Source: Podarcis raffonei (taxonomy: Eukaryota; Chordata; Lepidosauria; Squamata; Lacertidae). Taken from it: 64,000 bases of DNA. Where the stretch lies: positions 37,392,001-37,456,000 of the forward strand of contig NC_070614.1 of NCBI RefSeq assembly GCF_027172205.1, given 5' to 3'. The first letter of the stretch is position 1. Each line of letters begins with the position of its first letter. Below, in pieces: positions 43,025 to 53,635 of this stretch. Below the pieces are notes generated by a model. The model was not told the DNA's origin. It searched no databases and saw nothing but the letters and a program-made list of their open reading frames with translations. The position numbers were made by a program, and so were the translations under genes.

Positions 43025-43890
43025 TTCCCTAGGAAGTTATGTGAGCCCTATTAAAATTATATTAAAATCATGTTTTAATTAGGAGTTTTATTATGAAGAA
43101 GTAGCAGCAAGTTGTAAGATAAAACAACAACAACAACAACAACCAGGCACACAACTCTACTTGAGGGGTTGTCAAAGAGACAATAGTCTCTAGAACAGTG
43201 GTCTTCATCCAGTCCAGACCCAGAACAAGCGACTCACTTCTACAGTTTCACTTTTAATTTAAAATTAATAGCACTAGGATATACCACATATCACACACAG
43301 GGATACTGGCATGATTTTCCCCCCAATACAAGTGGACCAATATTTCATATATTATCAAACTTTTGAAGCCTTTCAGTGGTTGCATTCTCTCTTTGATTTC
43401 TGGGACCATTTCTTTTGTGAGGGTAAGTGACCATCACCATTAGCTTTGCATTTTCTTATCTAAAAAATAATTTCTGTCATTTTCTCACTTTCTATAACTT
43501 TCAGTACCTCCTTTCTATCTTTGTCACCTCCAGGTGCTTTTTTCTCCAACTCTCTTGCTGCAATTATTTTGTCCTCCATCCTGACTTCCTCCTTCCGCTT
43601 TCTCAGCCTTTTTTCCGTTGCCACTTACTCTCATCTCACCATCTTGAACAGTCCTTTGTACCACAAGCCATCTTCCTGTTGCCTTTTTAAAAAACCACAT
43701 ACAGAAATTTGGAGAACCAAACTAAGACTGGAAATGTGAGAACCCAAAATTTCCAGATTTGCCCATCCCTAGTGAAAAGCAGTTGGATTTTACTGCATTG
43801 TAAAGTTCAGATTTAAAGACTCATTTCCTATTTGACCAAGCAGACTCTCCCATTTGTTAGTGTGCCAACATTGCTTTATGATCAGCTAGC

Positions 43891-44196
43891 AGTGACTGGT
43901 TGTAATTTTAATAGGCAGCAGGGACATCACACTTCTCACTTCCGTTGGTAGGAGATGCAATTGCTCACAAACAGTCCCCCATCCAAGTTGCCATTTTGAT
44001 TATTTTCTTGCTTTCCTTTCAGCATTGCAATCCCCAGATGGTAACACCTGGATTACCCCAAACCTACAGGTCTTTCTCGTAGTGACCTCTTAAAGGATGT
44101 CCTTGAGTCAGGATCACTTGTCAAAGGGTCTCACATCCCCTGGATCCAAGCATATAATTGCAATTCAAACTTCCCACAAAGTTCTCTGAGCAGGAA
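43891..44196. other. Right of the duplicons, nothing recognised
   Basis: Unique sequence between the end of duplicon 3 and a Bov-B fragment. Confidence 0.4.
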
Positions 44197-44650
44197 ATTT
44201 GTTGTTGTTTAGTCGTTTAGTCGTGTCCGACTCATCATGACCCCATGGACCAGAGCAGGCCAGGCCCTCCTGTCTTCCACTGCCTCCCGCAGTTTGGTCA
44301 AACACATGTTCGTAGCTTCGAGAACACAGTTCAACCATCTCGTCCTCTGTCGTCCCCTTCTCATTGTGCCTTCCATCTTTCCCAACATCAGGGTCTTTTC
44401 CAGGGAGTCTTCTCTTCTCACGAGGTGGCCAAAGTATTGGAGCCTCAGCTTCAGGACCTGTCCTTCCAGTGAGCACTCAGGGCTGATTTCCTTCAGAATG
44501 GAGAGGTTTGATCTTCTTGCAGTCCATGGGACTCTCAAGAGTCTCCTCCAGCACCATAATTCAAAAGCATCAATTCTTCGGCAATCAGCCTTCTTTATGG
44601 TCCAGCTCTCACTTCCATACATCACTACTGGGAAAACCATAGCTTTAACT
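44197..44650 (-). mobile_element. Bov-B LINE 3' fragment
   Basis: Starts TTGTTGTTTAGTCGTTTAGT and carries the Bov-B C-terminal frame on the minus strand, open for 143 codons (KKADCRRIDAFELWCWRRLL to MMSRTRLND). It is 5'-truncated and little eroded. Confidence 0.92.
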
Positions 44651-45368
44651 ATATGGACTATACGGACTATATGGAGCAGGAACTACTAGCCTCTAAAGCC
44701 AGTAGCACCAGATCTTTTGGGCGAGTTGTCTGAATTAACAAAGCAACACCTCATACTTGTCAATTCTTCCATAGGTCCCCAACAAAGAAGGTGGGAATCA
44801 CTTGCGGCCATTCTCGTGTGCCCAAGGTTATGATGAAATCCAAATCAGAGCACTGTGCCCTTTCAAACTGTCAGCAATATCAAAAGCAACACAATGGCCA
44901 GAAACAATTACAATTACAGGGGTTGGGTGGTTTACCCTTTCAAACTGTGGCAGCTTCACTTGAGGGCAGGAGCCCTGGAAACTGTGATTGTAAAGCACAG
45001 AAACACCTCCCATGTTATAGGAAAGTCTAGGCTGCTTAAATTGCCCCTTCCAGTCTAAATGCAGCAGATGGCTTGGGCTCCCTATGAATGCTTCATGCTG
45101 TTAAATGTATAGAAACATTAAAAATAAATAAATCAACATTTCCATGTGAAACAAAAACTGAGTTACGAAGAGTATTATCTCAAGATCCTGCTGTTGTCCT
45201 GCTTGGGGCATGGGGCGTGGCATGAATACCTGTTCCCCAGCCAGTTATTTCTCAGTTATTTTCTATAGGTAGCTCTCACCCATAGAAAGATAGAAAGAGT
45301 GGTCATAGAGGATTGTGTGAGACTCTAACCAAGTGAGCTCCTCAGTGTCTTATTCATTCTAGCTTGAT
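44651..45368. other. Nothing recognised
   Basis: Unique intronic or intergenic sequence. Short frames are chance. Confidence 0.4.
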
Positions 45369-45381
45369 TCAAAAGGACATG

Positions 45382-45536
45382 ATAAAGGAAGTCTTTTATT
45401 TGGTTGTTTGTATTGTTGTATGTTATGCTCACTGTATGTTATGTTCACATTTAATGAGGGTGGATTTGTGTAATGGGGGGTTGGGGAGTTTGTGTTATGT
45501 TGTAAATAAAATTCCAATAAAAATTTAAAATTAAAA
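45382..45536 (+). mobile_element. 5'-truncated LINE end
   Basis: A 155-bp insertion ending in AATAAA-like A/T sequence. It is flanked by a 13-bp duplication, TCAAAAGGACATG, at 45369-45381 and 45537-45549. The 3' sequence resembles an L1 3' UTR. Confidence 0.75.
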
Positions 45537-45549
45537 TCAAAAGGACATG

Positions 45550-46250
45550 GAGCCTTGTAAACTGAAATATTTGCTGCCCTGTATAGGGCATGCAGGCAGC
45601 AACAAAGAAATCAAAAGATTCTGACCATATATATGACAAAACTAAGGCCTACAACAGTCCCAAAGCCACAGTTTCTCAGACTATCTACTGTTTTGAGATT
45701 ATGAAGCAGTGTAAAGTATTATACAATGTAATAGACGAAATAACACAAACTGAGAAGAAAACCCCATCTTTATTATTATTTTTTAAATACAGTTTAAGAG
45801 CAACACATCTAAAACACAATGGCATCAAATACCGGTAAAAAAAACACCATTACAAAATATAAATCAAACCAAAGAGAATAAACACATGGTGCCTTGAAGA
45901 ACAGCCCCAATAATTAAAACGTGCTTTTTGTAATGGATCACCTGAAGACTGATGAATTGGGGGAAACCCTCCAATTCATAGGTTGTAGCCAGTGACAAAA
46001 AGAAGAAGCTTGCTTATCAGCCTGCTTCATGCAGTGGTGCATCTGGTATGCCTGAGTGTTGAAAAAAGAATAATCTCATATTGTTGTTGTATGTCTTGAG
46101 AAAATTATCTTGTCATCACGGTGGACTCACGGAGCTATCTTTGCTTGGCTTCTTGGCCAGTGGTTTCAACATTTCTTGTACTTTTGCACATCAAAATCTA
46201 AGGGCAATATAAATATTCTGTATATATAGTGGGAAAGGCATGAGATAACA
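45550..46250. other. Nothing recognised
   Basis: No exon or repeat family is recognised. An Ig-gene tail or membrane exon was sought here on the minus strand and not found. Confidence 0.4.
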
Positions 46251-46622
46251 ATAGGTAAAGGACCCCTGGACTGTTAAGTCCAGTCAAAGGCGACTACGGG
46301 GTTGTGGAGCTCATCTCACTTTCAGGCCGAGGGAGCCAGCGTTTGTCCACAGACAGCTTTCTGGGTCATGTGGCCAGCATGACTAAACTGCTTCTGGCAC
46401 AATGGAACACTGTTATAGAAACCAGAGCGCACGGAAACACAATTTACCTTCCTGCTGCAGCTGTACCTATTTATCTGCTTGCACTGGTGTGCTTTCGAAT
46501 TGCTAGGTTGGCAGGAGCTGGGACCGAGCAACAGGAGGTCACCCCGTTGCGCAGATTTGAACCGCTGACCTTCTGATCGGCAAGCCCAAGAGGCTCAGTG
46601 TTTCAGACCACAGCACCACCCA
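46251..46622 (-). mobile_element. Sauria SINE
   Basis: Minus-strand SINE: tRNA-like head near 46560-46615 (GATTTGAACCGCTGACCTTC on the plus strand) and tail AGTCCAGTCAAAGGCGACTA near 46278. Same family as 6.4 and 19.5 kb. Confidence 0.85.
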
Positions 46623-47385
46623 CGTTCCAATAATAACAATAGAGGGTTTTTTCCCCAACCCGGATTAACTAGACACTGGCATTAGAGGCTGAGCTGTGTG
46701 CATAACTTGAGGGGGGACAAGAGGGGGCTAAGCTGCCATTCATTGGGAAGTTTGCCTAAAATCAACACTGGACGGATGGTGTCATTGTTATCCCTACTCC
46801 ATCCATTCCTGGGGACTTCCTGAGCACAGAAAGGGATAGAGGCACCAGGTTGGATAAGGATAATAGATGGGATACAAAGAGGCTTGTAAGTAGTGTCCAT
46901 GGGCTTCTGGAAGTCAACCGGTTGGTGTTTTCTTTCTTTGAACATGTGATACCCATGTAATATCAAAAATTGTGTTTGAAAGTCCTTTGGCTTTGGAGGG
47001 TGATTGTCCCATAGTCGTGGTAAGGAGTGGTGGCCGATGTGATAAGAGAAACACAAGCTAGCCCCCAGCTCCCTTGAATGCATGAAATTATTTGTATGTT
47101 TCTTTGAATGTATACCAAGCAAAATAAGGATCAGCCTTCTACTGTATCAGACCTTTAATCTATCCCCCTCTTCTCAACTGTCTTATCTGACTTTCACCTG
47201 TGATTTGCATCCTGGAGCTTTTCACCAGTGATCATTTCAGCAGAGAAGCTAAGGGATGTAACTAAACCTGGACCTTTCTTTCAAAATGAAAAGTATATGA
47301 ACAGTGGGCAAATGCAAAAAGTCCCTTGAAGATTACATACCCTGCAACATTTCTCTGATGAAAATAGGAACGCCCTATTCCATAA
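46623..47385. other. Nothing recognised
   Basis: Unique sequence. A 146-codon minus-strand frame at 46682-47122 has no recognisable motif and is probably chance. Confidence 0.4.
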
Positions 47386-47570
47386 TAATAAAGTTTTTAT
47401 TATTTACACCCCACCCACCTGACTTGGTTGCCCCAGCTACTCTGAATGACTTTCAACAGATAAAAGCATAATAAAACATTAAACATTAAAGAAAACTTCC
47501 TTATACAGAGCTGCCTTCAGATGTCTTCTAAAGGTTGTATAGTTACTTATCTCCTTGACTCAGGGGTTGC
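47386..47570 (-). mobile_element. CR1/L2-type LINE 3' end
   Basis: Contains CACCCCACCCACCTGACTTG and CTGCCTTCAGATGTCTTCTA, the same 3'-end sequence as 42.74 and 59.75 kb, in minus orientation. Confidence 0.75.
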
Positions 47571-48184
47571 CTAATTCTATACCCTCCAACATTTCCCCGA
47601 TGAAAATAGGGACATCCTAAGGAAAAGCAGGATATTCCAGGATCAAATCAGAAACCGAGATGGTTTCTGTAAATACATGACTGTCCCTGGGAAATAGGGA
47701 CACTTGGAGGGTCTGAGATTAGGTTCAGACCTAGTTTGGAAAATCAAAGGAACCAGTGTGGAACCAGGAAGTGGTGGAAGAGTAATCTCACCTAAAATCC
47801 ATGTTTCCTCCAGAAGGAGAGTCATCTCACTTTAAGGCCATGTTTCCTTTGGAGCTGCTGGTCTCTGATTATGACATATGTGAGGAAGAAGAGGATCAGA
47901 CTTCCTACGGCAAATCTAATTATGTTGATCAGGGTATAATCTGGAGGCTCAGAAGTCCCCGGATTGGAGGTGTGAGGACCTGTGCACATAAGCAAATGAA
48001 CAGGGAGACTTTAATCCACTGATCCCACCAACTGTCTATTCCAACAGACCACAATGTGCAGGATGCATTGCTCTGGATGTGAAAGCAGAGGCAAGTACAT
48101 CTGCATACAGAGTTAGTTGTGCAATAGCTTTTATATCCATGCAACCCAGACTTCCTGACTGTCCTCGGAAATGCATTAACTGGG
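47571..48184. other. Nothing firmly recognised
   Basis: Possible second CR1-like trace near 47580. A plus-strand frame at 47801-48022 contains an acidic stretch but lacks splice support. Confidence 0.35.
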
Positions 48185-48192
48185 ACTATACA

Positions 48193-48510
48193 AAATAAAA
48201 AAATCCTTTCCAGGAGCACCTTAGAGATCAACTAAGTTTGTTACTGGTATGAGCTTTCGTGTGCATGCACGCTTCTTCAGATACACTGAAACAGAAGTCA
48301 CCAGACCCTTATATATAGTGAGAGGGTGGGGAGGGGTATTACTCAGAAGGGTGGTGGGAATGGGTGATTGGCTGATAGGTGTGGAAACCTGTTAACGACT
48401 GCAATTGGTCTTACAGGAAAAACCAAGGGGTGAGATTGCTAAAAATAGCTTTATTGTGTGTAATGAGATAAGAATCCAATGTCTCTATGCAGACCAGGTC
48501 TCTCCATGGT
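48193..48510 (-). mobile_element. Penelope-like element 3' end with hammerhead-like motif
   Basis: A 318-bp minus-strand insertion with an A-rich end at its left side, flanked by ACTATACA at 48185-48192 and 48511-48518. Its 3' part (minus strand CTTAGTTGATCTCTAAGGTG) matches the arms at 19.1 kb. At 48246-48284 it carries CTGAAGA, a palindromic stem and CGAAA between complementary ends (GTAT and ATAC), the core arrangement of a hammerhead ribozyme. Penelope-like elements are known to carry such ribozymes, which supports this classification. Confidence 0.6.
48246..48284 (-). ncRNA. Hammerhead-ribozyme-like motif
   Basis: The minus strand has CTGAAGA, the self-complementary stem GCGTGCATGCAC, then GAAA and GCTC. 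The outer bases GTAT and ATAC can pair. This fits the conserved CUGANGA and GAAA core with stem II between them. Stem III would be minimal. Cleavage activity is not shown. Confidence 0.4.
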
Positions 48511-48518
48511 ACTATACA

Positions 48519-49110
48519 GTATGTGATGCACCTTCAACACTGTTTGTGATGGAAAATAAATTTAAATAAAATAGGCCATAGTCAGCAGCATGTCCAGTGC
48601 TTCTGTGGCCCTGATTTCCAGCTGTATATTATGGAATGCCAGCTATGCTCAGTTGACTCAGAAAATATGCACAAGAAGACTCTTAGTATTCACACTCATA
48701 ATAGTCCAAAACCACAATGCAACCAAAAGGGGATGTGGAAAGGGGTAAATTTGTTAAAACTGAGCCAAAAAGTCCATACATCAGAGGAAGGGAAGAACAT
48801 CTACACTGCACTGGTAGTGGGAGCTGCTTCCCATTACCCACTCCCAGATGCAATACTTAAATGTTTACATCCACACCACACATTGAAAGCATTTTGAACA
48901 TGCATTTAAAGCACATGGCTTTCTCCAAAGAATTCTGGGAACTGTAGTTCACTTCTCAGAGCACTACAATTCCCTCCCAGCATCATCAACAAACTACAGC
49001 TCTGAGGACTGAGCGTAGCCAGGGAACGTTAAGTGTCAGTTGTGCCCCTTGACAGCTATACAGAAATTTAAAAGGTAAATTTTTATTCTATCAATTTATA
49101 CTCAAGCAAA
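48519..49110. other. Nothing recognised
   Basis: Unique sequence. An 88-codon plus-strand frame at 48631-48897 has no motif. Confidence 0.4.
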
Positions 49111-49112
49111 TA

Positions 49113-49343
49113 CAGTGGTACCTCGGGTTACAGACACTTCAGGTTACTGATGCTTCAGGTTACAGACTCCGCTAACCCAGAAATAGTACCTTGGGTTAAG
49201 AATTTTGCTTCAGGATGAGAACAGAAATCGTGCGATGGCAGTGGGAGGCCCCATTAGCTAAAGTGGTACCTCAGGTTAAGAACAGTTTCAGGTTAAGAAT
49301 GGATCTCCAGAACAAATTAAGTTCTTAACCCAAGGTACCACTG
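49113..49343. mobile_element. Tc1/mariner-type MITE (CAGTGGTACCTC family)
   Basis: 231 bp, ends CAGTGGTACCTCGGGTTA and CCAAGGTACCACTG, TA on both sides (49111-49112 and 49344-49345). Confidence 0.87.
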
Positions 49344-49345
49344 TA

Positions 49346-49875
49346 AAGGGTTCACCTTCTTAATTTCTTCATGTCAATATGTTCTTAAATGCTTTTGAAA
49401 TACTTTTATTTTAGCACTTAGAACTATTTTATCTTCCTCTTGCTGATTTGAACATGCTGCTCAATGATTTGTATGATTTTATTGCTATGTCTTATATAAA
49501 AGGCACACGAGCAGGAAAGCTTTGCTGTTCCAGATAAAGCCAAAATGAGACTTTGATGTTTTGTACCCAACTGGAGATAATGACTTAATTAAGTTAAATA
49601 ACTTCTGAAACCAAAAAGTATGGTAAGTCGCAGAGTTGAAGGATCAAGGAAACATAGAGACAGAGTTCACTCTGCAATTAACAAGATAAGTGAGCCCCTG
49701 GCAGGGGGTGGTGCTGTGGACCCCCTGGGTGTGTTCTGTGGAACCCCAGGGGTCCCCGGACCCCTAATTGGGAACCACTATTCTAATGGATTGAGTCAGA
49801 CTTCCAAAGATGTTGTTGGATGAGCACTTTATGTATTCTGCACTGATTGTCGTCGCCCCACCCCGCTTTTAACAA
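49346..49875. other. Nothing recognised
   Basis: Intron downstream of Ig7 on the minus strand. I looked for a membrane and tail exon here and did not see one. Confidence 0.4.
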
Positions 49876-49919
49876 CAACAACATACCTGATATAACAACA
49901 ACAACAACAACAACAACAT
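49876..49919. repeat. (CAA)n tract with duplicated splice-donor sequence
   Basis: CAA units surround ACATACCTGATATAA at 49881-49895, a copy of ACATACCTGCTATAA that forms the Ig7 donor at 49916-49930. The donor of Ig7 therefore stands twice, 35 bp apart. Confidence 0.85.
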
Positions 49920-49921
49920 AC

Positions 49922-50212
49922 CTGCTATAAGAAGCTCCAGGAAGTTACTTGGTTGTGAGACTAACAGCGGACGATCTAAACATGCATAGCTACAGCTGTA
50001 GTTCCCTTCATCCTTCCTACTGATATTGCCAATGGAAAAAATACCCACATGATTGTGAGCCTTCACCAACTGTTTTGGCATTGGATCGCCAGCCTTGTGG
50101 AGATAGAATTTTGCAGGTCCACCATTAGTTGTACACGTGATGTTGACTTGTGCTCCAGGGGCAATCAGCTGACTAGTAACAATGGAGATGGTTGGTGTGT
50201 GTAACCTGCGAT
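49922..50212 (-). CDS. Ig domain exon, Ig7
   Basis: A 291-bp exon (97 codons), acceptor ttctgtgcacag before 50212 and donor gtatg after 49922, phase 1. It encodes one Ig domain of the leukocyte-receptor (LILR/KIR/A1BG) type. The first cysteine is in VNITC, FYLHKAGDP stands in place of the usual tryptophan strand, then ISRKDEGNYSCSY with the second cysteine, and it ends LELLIAG. It pairs best with Ig5 (FYLHKTGDP). If splicing at the donor fails, the frame runs into the CAA tract and reads eight leucines before a stop. Confidence 0.87.
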
Positions 50213-50639
50213 CTGTGCACAGAAGGAAACAGGGATTGAGATGTTGACAACCATAAGCCGGGGCTCTGTCTTCAGCCACAGGATAGGAAGCTACATTAGG
50301 GATTATGCTTTTCCCTTTAATGGAAGGCATATGATATTTCAAAACAAGCACACAAGGAAATAAAACAAGCTAAACAACAGCAGATCAAAACTATCTTAAG
50401 ACAAAGCAGAGAATACTTTTTTAAAAAAGTAAAATGAAATAAGTCATAAAAAGAGAAAGCCAGCCAAATACTTGTCAAAACAGATAAATTTTCACTTGCT
50501 GGTGGAATATAATAAGTGAATGGCTGTCTTATCAGATATTCTTTTGGATTCAGGCTGGCAGTAAAAGGAACACTCAGAATGAACTTTAACAAGTTGTATT
50601 TGTTAGATGAGCATATAAATCATGAAGCACAGAAAAGCA
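50213..50639. other. Intron, nothing recognised
   Basis: Intron between Ig6 and Ig7. A hydrophobic minus-strand frame at 50317-50592 has no splice or family support. Confidence 0.4.
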
Positions 50640-51098
50640 GATAACTTACAGCCCTTTCAAAACCTATTTGGTGTTTCGCAACTTTCTGACTAGTTGCAGG
50701 ACCTTAGCCAGACCTAGCAGAGTAAACGCAGAATCCATGGAAGCAATTGGCGACTTGGCTGCAGACAGGATGGACGAAGCAGGAACCAGGAACTTGTAGT
50801 TAGGTGTTTATTATATACAGTGGACTATTTACAGGAACAGAACACAGATCTTTTGCTAGCTCTCTCTGACACGACTCACATCTCCTACACTGACACACAG
50901 AACTCTGAACCTGAAATACTGAACTAACAGTTAGTAGGCCATTAATTATCACTCCTTTGAGAGAGCTTGACCAATCAGGGAGCGGTCTCCATGTCTCTGT
51001 TATCACCAGGCAGACTTACTCCTTCAGATTGCTTTCTGGCTGTCTGCCAAACCTTAATTGACTCTGTGTGAGTAGCTGCACGTACACAGATTCCCAAC
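50640..51098 (-). mobile_element. LTR-like fossil
   Basis: On the minus strand it begins TGTTGGGAATCTGTGTACG and has an AATAAA-type signal near 50810 within TATATAATAAACACC. This is the layout of an LTR and following sequence. The far end and a target duplication were not resolved. A broken fragment. Confidence 0.45.
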
Positions 51099-51254
51099 AG
51101 GGGTCACCAAGTATGCAAAACATGCTTTAACAAAGTCAGCCCAGATGTTTTCCAGGAAAGTCTGATATGGAACAGGCAGGGGAATTATTGTTTTTTAAAC
51201 GCTACATCTTCCCACCGAGGAAGTGGGACTCATTAAATAAACCTCTGTTTAATC

Positions 51255-51645
51255 CAGGGGTCAGCAACCTAAGGCCCATGGGTCACAAGTAGCCCATGGG
51301 GGTCGTTTAACCGGCCCCCGAGCTGCCCCTGAACCGAGCCATCTGCTCCATGAGTCCCCTCACGCTGCACTAAACCGGCGCGGCGCAGCGCAGCACGGGG
51401 ACTTGCCTCTGCGGTGCTGGAAATTAGGTCTGCACATGCGCAGGTGCCGGAAATCACGTCTGCGCAGACACAGACGCCGGAAATCGTGTCTGTGCAGATG
51501 CAGACGCTGGAAATCACGTCTGCACAGATGCTGGAAATTGCGGTGGTGGGGGGGTGAGTGTGTGCGATCCAGCCCACCGAGGGATCCAGCCCTGAGCCCA
51601 CAGAGGGTGAACCGGCCCAGGCGAGGTAAACCTTGCCGATCCCTG
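51255..51645. mobile_element. hAT-type nonautonomous element with internal tandem repeats
   Basis: 391 bp, ends CAGGGGTCAGCAACCT and CTTGCCGATCCCTG (inverted repeats). A perfect 8-bp duplication GTTTAATC is at 51247-51254 and 51646-51653. Inside are about five diverged units of about 30 bp built on CTGGAAATCACGTCTGC. Confidence 0.9.
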
Positions 51646-51788
51646 GTTTAATCCATGTTATGTGCCCTCTCCAGATAGCCTTCTAGTGCCTTGTGCTAGT
51701 AAACACCCAGCTTGATGCTCAAGCTCAAACCAGAAATGAAAGCTGAAGCAAGGGGGTGGGGAATGTGCTTGCAATGACGACTCCCTAC

Positions 51789-52073
51789 CTATAACTAGAA
51801 ACTCGGCAGGCTTACTGGGCTCTGAGATGACAAAAAGATCTGGCGAAGGGCGGTAACTACAGGCAAAGCTTCGATTGTGCTCCTGCTCTGCAATGATGGT
51901 GAAGCTGGCGGTGTTCCTGCTGGTCACAAGGCGCTGCAGAGGCTTCGTTTCTCCAGACTTTTGGAGATAGAATGTCACGGCCCTGTCTTGGCTTTGGCAC
52001 TGGAGGGAGACAGTTTCTCCCACATTGACAATGACAGAACTCAGGGAAAGACTGGGTCTGGGTAAACTGGGAT
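51789..52073 (-). CDS. Ig domain exon, Ig6
   Basis: A 285-bp exon (95 codons), acceptor cctttccacag before 52073, donor gtaggg after 51789, phase 1. The domain reads DPSLPRPSLSLSS, then VSLQCQSQDRAVTFYLQKSG, then SFACSYRPSPDLFVISEPS and ends FLVIG. The two Ig cysteines are in LQC and FAC. The CQSQD start of the C strand is shared with Ig4 and, more loosely, Ig2. Ig6 and Ig7 therefore look like one copy of a repeated two-domain block. Confidence 0.88.
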
Positions 52074-52650
52074 CTGTGGAAAGGGAGAGATTGGATGGTG
52101 AGGAGTCCCACTCCATTTATCATCGCCCTGCTTTTTTCTTGATCTCTTGTTGTCTCTTCAGCACTACGGAGAGATCTGAATATAACTGCTGGTTTATATT
52201 ATTTCCAGAGAAAGGACATCCATTGCACAATTTTTTGTGCAGACATATTTATGGGTCACATGCACTATATGTTTAAAGGAGTATTGCGCCACTTTAAACA
52301 ATTACAGCTTGGGAATCCCAGTAAGTATAGTTTGTTAAGGATCCTGAGAGTTGTTAGGAGACACCGATTCTCCTAACTGAACTACAATTCCCAGAGTTCT
52401 CTGTGAAGACGCATTGATTTCTAAGGCATTGGTTGTTAAACCACTCTGCAAATTGTACCTCCGTGATAGGAATAAGGGTCTCCTAGCAACTGTCAGTCCC
52501 CTTAACAAACTACACTTCCTTTTGAGTCTTTGCTGGAAGACATGGTTGTTGAAAGTGGTTTGATACTGTTTAAACGGGCCTAAGTCTAACACGTCTTCAA
52601 CGTGAAAGAACATTTAGACCTCTTTGTGATGAACTTATCCCAGGCAAATC
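52074..52650. other. Intron, nothing recognised
   Basis: Intron between Ig5 and Ig6, before the left target duplication of an L1. No exon is seen. An A/C-rich patch near 52320-52530 has some internal symmetry (ACTACAATTCCC near 52381). Confidence 0.4.
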
Positions 52651-52670
52651 CAGCTTAGCCAAATATTCTA

Positions 52671-53260
52671 TTTTTTAAAAAATATTTATTAAAGTTTTAA
52701 ACACAAACATATAATCACACAGTACAAAATAAAGAAATTAACAAACTAAAGAAAAAACAGAAAAAACACACACATAGAAAAAGTATATATGAAAAAGAAA
52801 AAATCATAATAGCAAAATATAAAAAAGAAAACAGAAAAAATTCAAAATTAGCTCCATCTTTCAATAGTCCTTAGTCTCATTACCTTGGTTCTTTGACCTC
52901 CTCACACCTCCCCTTTTGTATTCCCATTTAAAAAGTCCTTTCAGCAAATCCTTACCCTCTACCATTTTTCATAGCTCAATATCATCACCTATTGTAAATA
53001 TATATTTTAACCGTTATCAATCCATACTTGCATACTCTTATAAAACTTTTTACCAATGCCACTTATTTTCCATCCAACATCATTTTAACATTCCTTAATT
53101 TTACAGTAGTCTTTAAATTCCTTAATTCCTTTAAATTCCTTAATTCCTTTAAATTCCTTAATTTTACAGTAGTCTTTAAATTTCTTCCAATCTTCTTCCG
53201 CCGACTCTTCTCCCTGGTCATGGATTCTGCCAGTCATTTCTGCCAGTTCCATATAGTCCA
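52671..53260 (-). mobile_element. 5'-truncated L1 LINE
   Basis: A 590-bp minus-strand insertion beginning with a T/A-rich end (poly-A tail of the minus strand). It is flanked by a perfect 20-bp duplication, CAGCTTAGCCAAATATTCTA, at 52651-52670 and 53261-53280. It includes a small tandem array of TTTAAATTCCTTAATTCC near 53112-53165. No coding part remains. Confidence 0.9.
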
Positions 53261-53280
53261 CAGCTTAGCCAAATATTCTA

Positions 53281-53635
53281 GAAGGGCACGGGGGAAGAAT
53301 CCTGCATTTCTGTTGAGTTGCCAACTATTCTTACTGGTTCCAACCCAATGACCTGAACAGCATCCTGGAAAATAAGCAGTTGTAGTTTGTTCCTTCCCTC
53401 GCCATTGTGTTATCCCATAGCTAGGAGAAAGATTCACTTTGCTTAATTTCCTCATATCATGGTGATGTTAAAAACGCAGGAGCAGAAGAACACTGCTACC
53501 TCTCAAGCTCACCTGAGCAAATTCCCATTTTAACATTTATGACATAAACAACCAGAAGGGCTAGATAAATGAATGAATAAGCTTCAAAGGCCATTTTAAA
53601 ACAAATATTGGAGATTGCTGGAGGACCAGCCTTAC
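53281..53635. other. Intron, nothing recognised
   Basis: Short intron remainder between an L1 insertion and Ig5. Confidence 0.4.

Larger units (their letters stand above)
37118..43890 (+). repeat. Segmental duplicon 3 (contains FUT copy C)
   Basis: The third tandem unit: gene tail, UTR-like block, spacer, FUT copy C and 3' flank, with its own insertions (a composite block at 37.7-38.9 kb, a mariner-type element at 39.67-40.34 kb, a solo LTR at 40.66-41.28 kb and a CR1-type end at 42.7-42.95 kb). The right edge is near 43890, where sequence shared with copies A and B ends at GATCAGCTAG. Confidence 0.88.

Noticed and set aside
46682-47122. A 146-codon minus-strand frame
   Set aside because: No motif, low-complexity composition, no splice or start context. 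Treated as chance.
47801-48022. Plus-strand frame with FPLELLVS, reminiscent of Ig exon ends, and an acidic tail
   Set aside because: Wrong strand for the receptor, no Ig cysteines and no splice sites. The similarity is too short.
50317-50592. Hydrophobic minus-strand frame considered as a membrane exon between Ig6 and Ig7
   Set aside because: It lies between two spliced Ig exons and has no acceptor and donor in phase 1.
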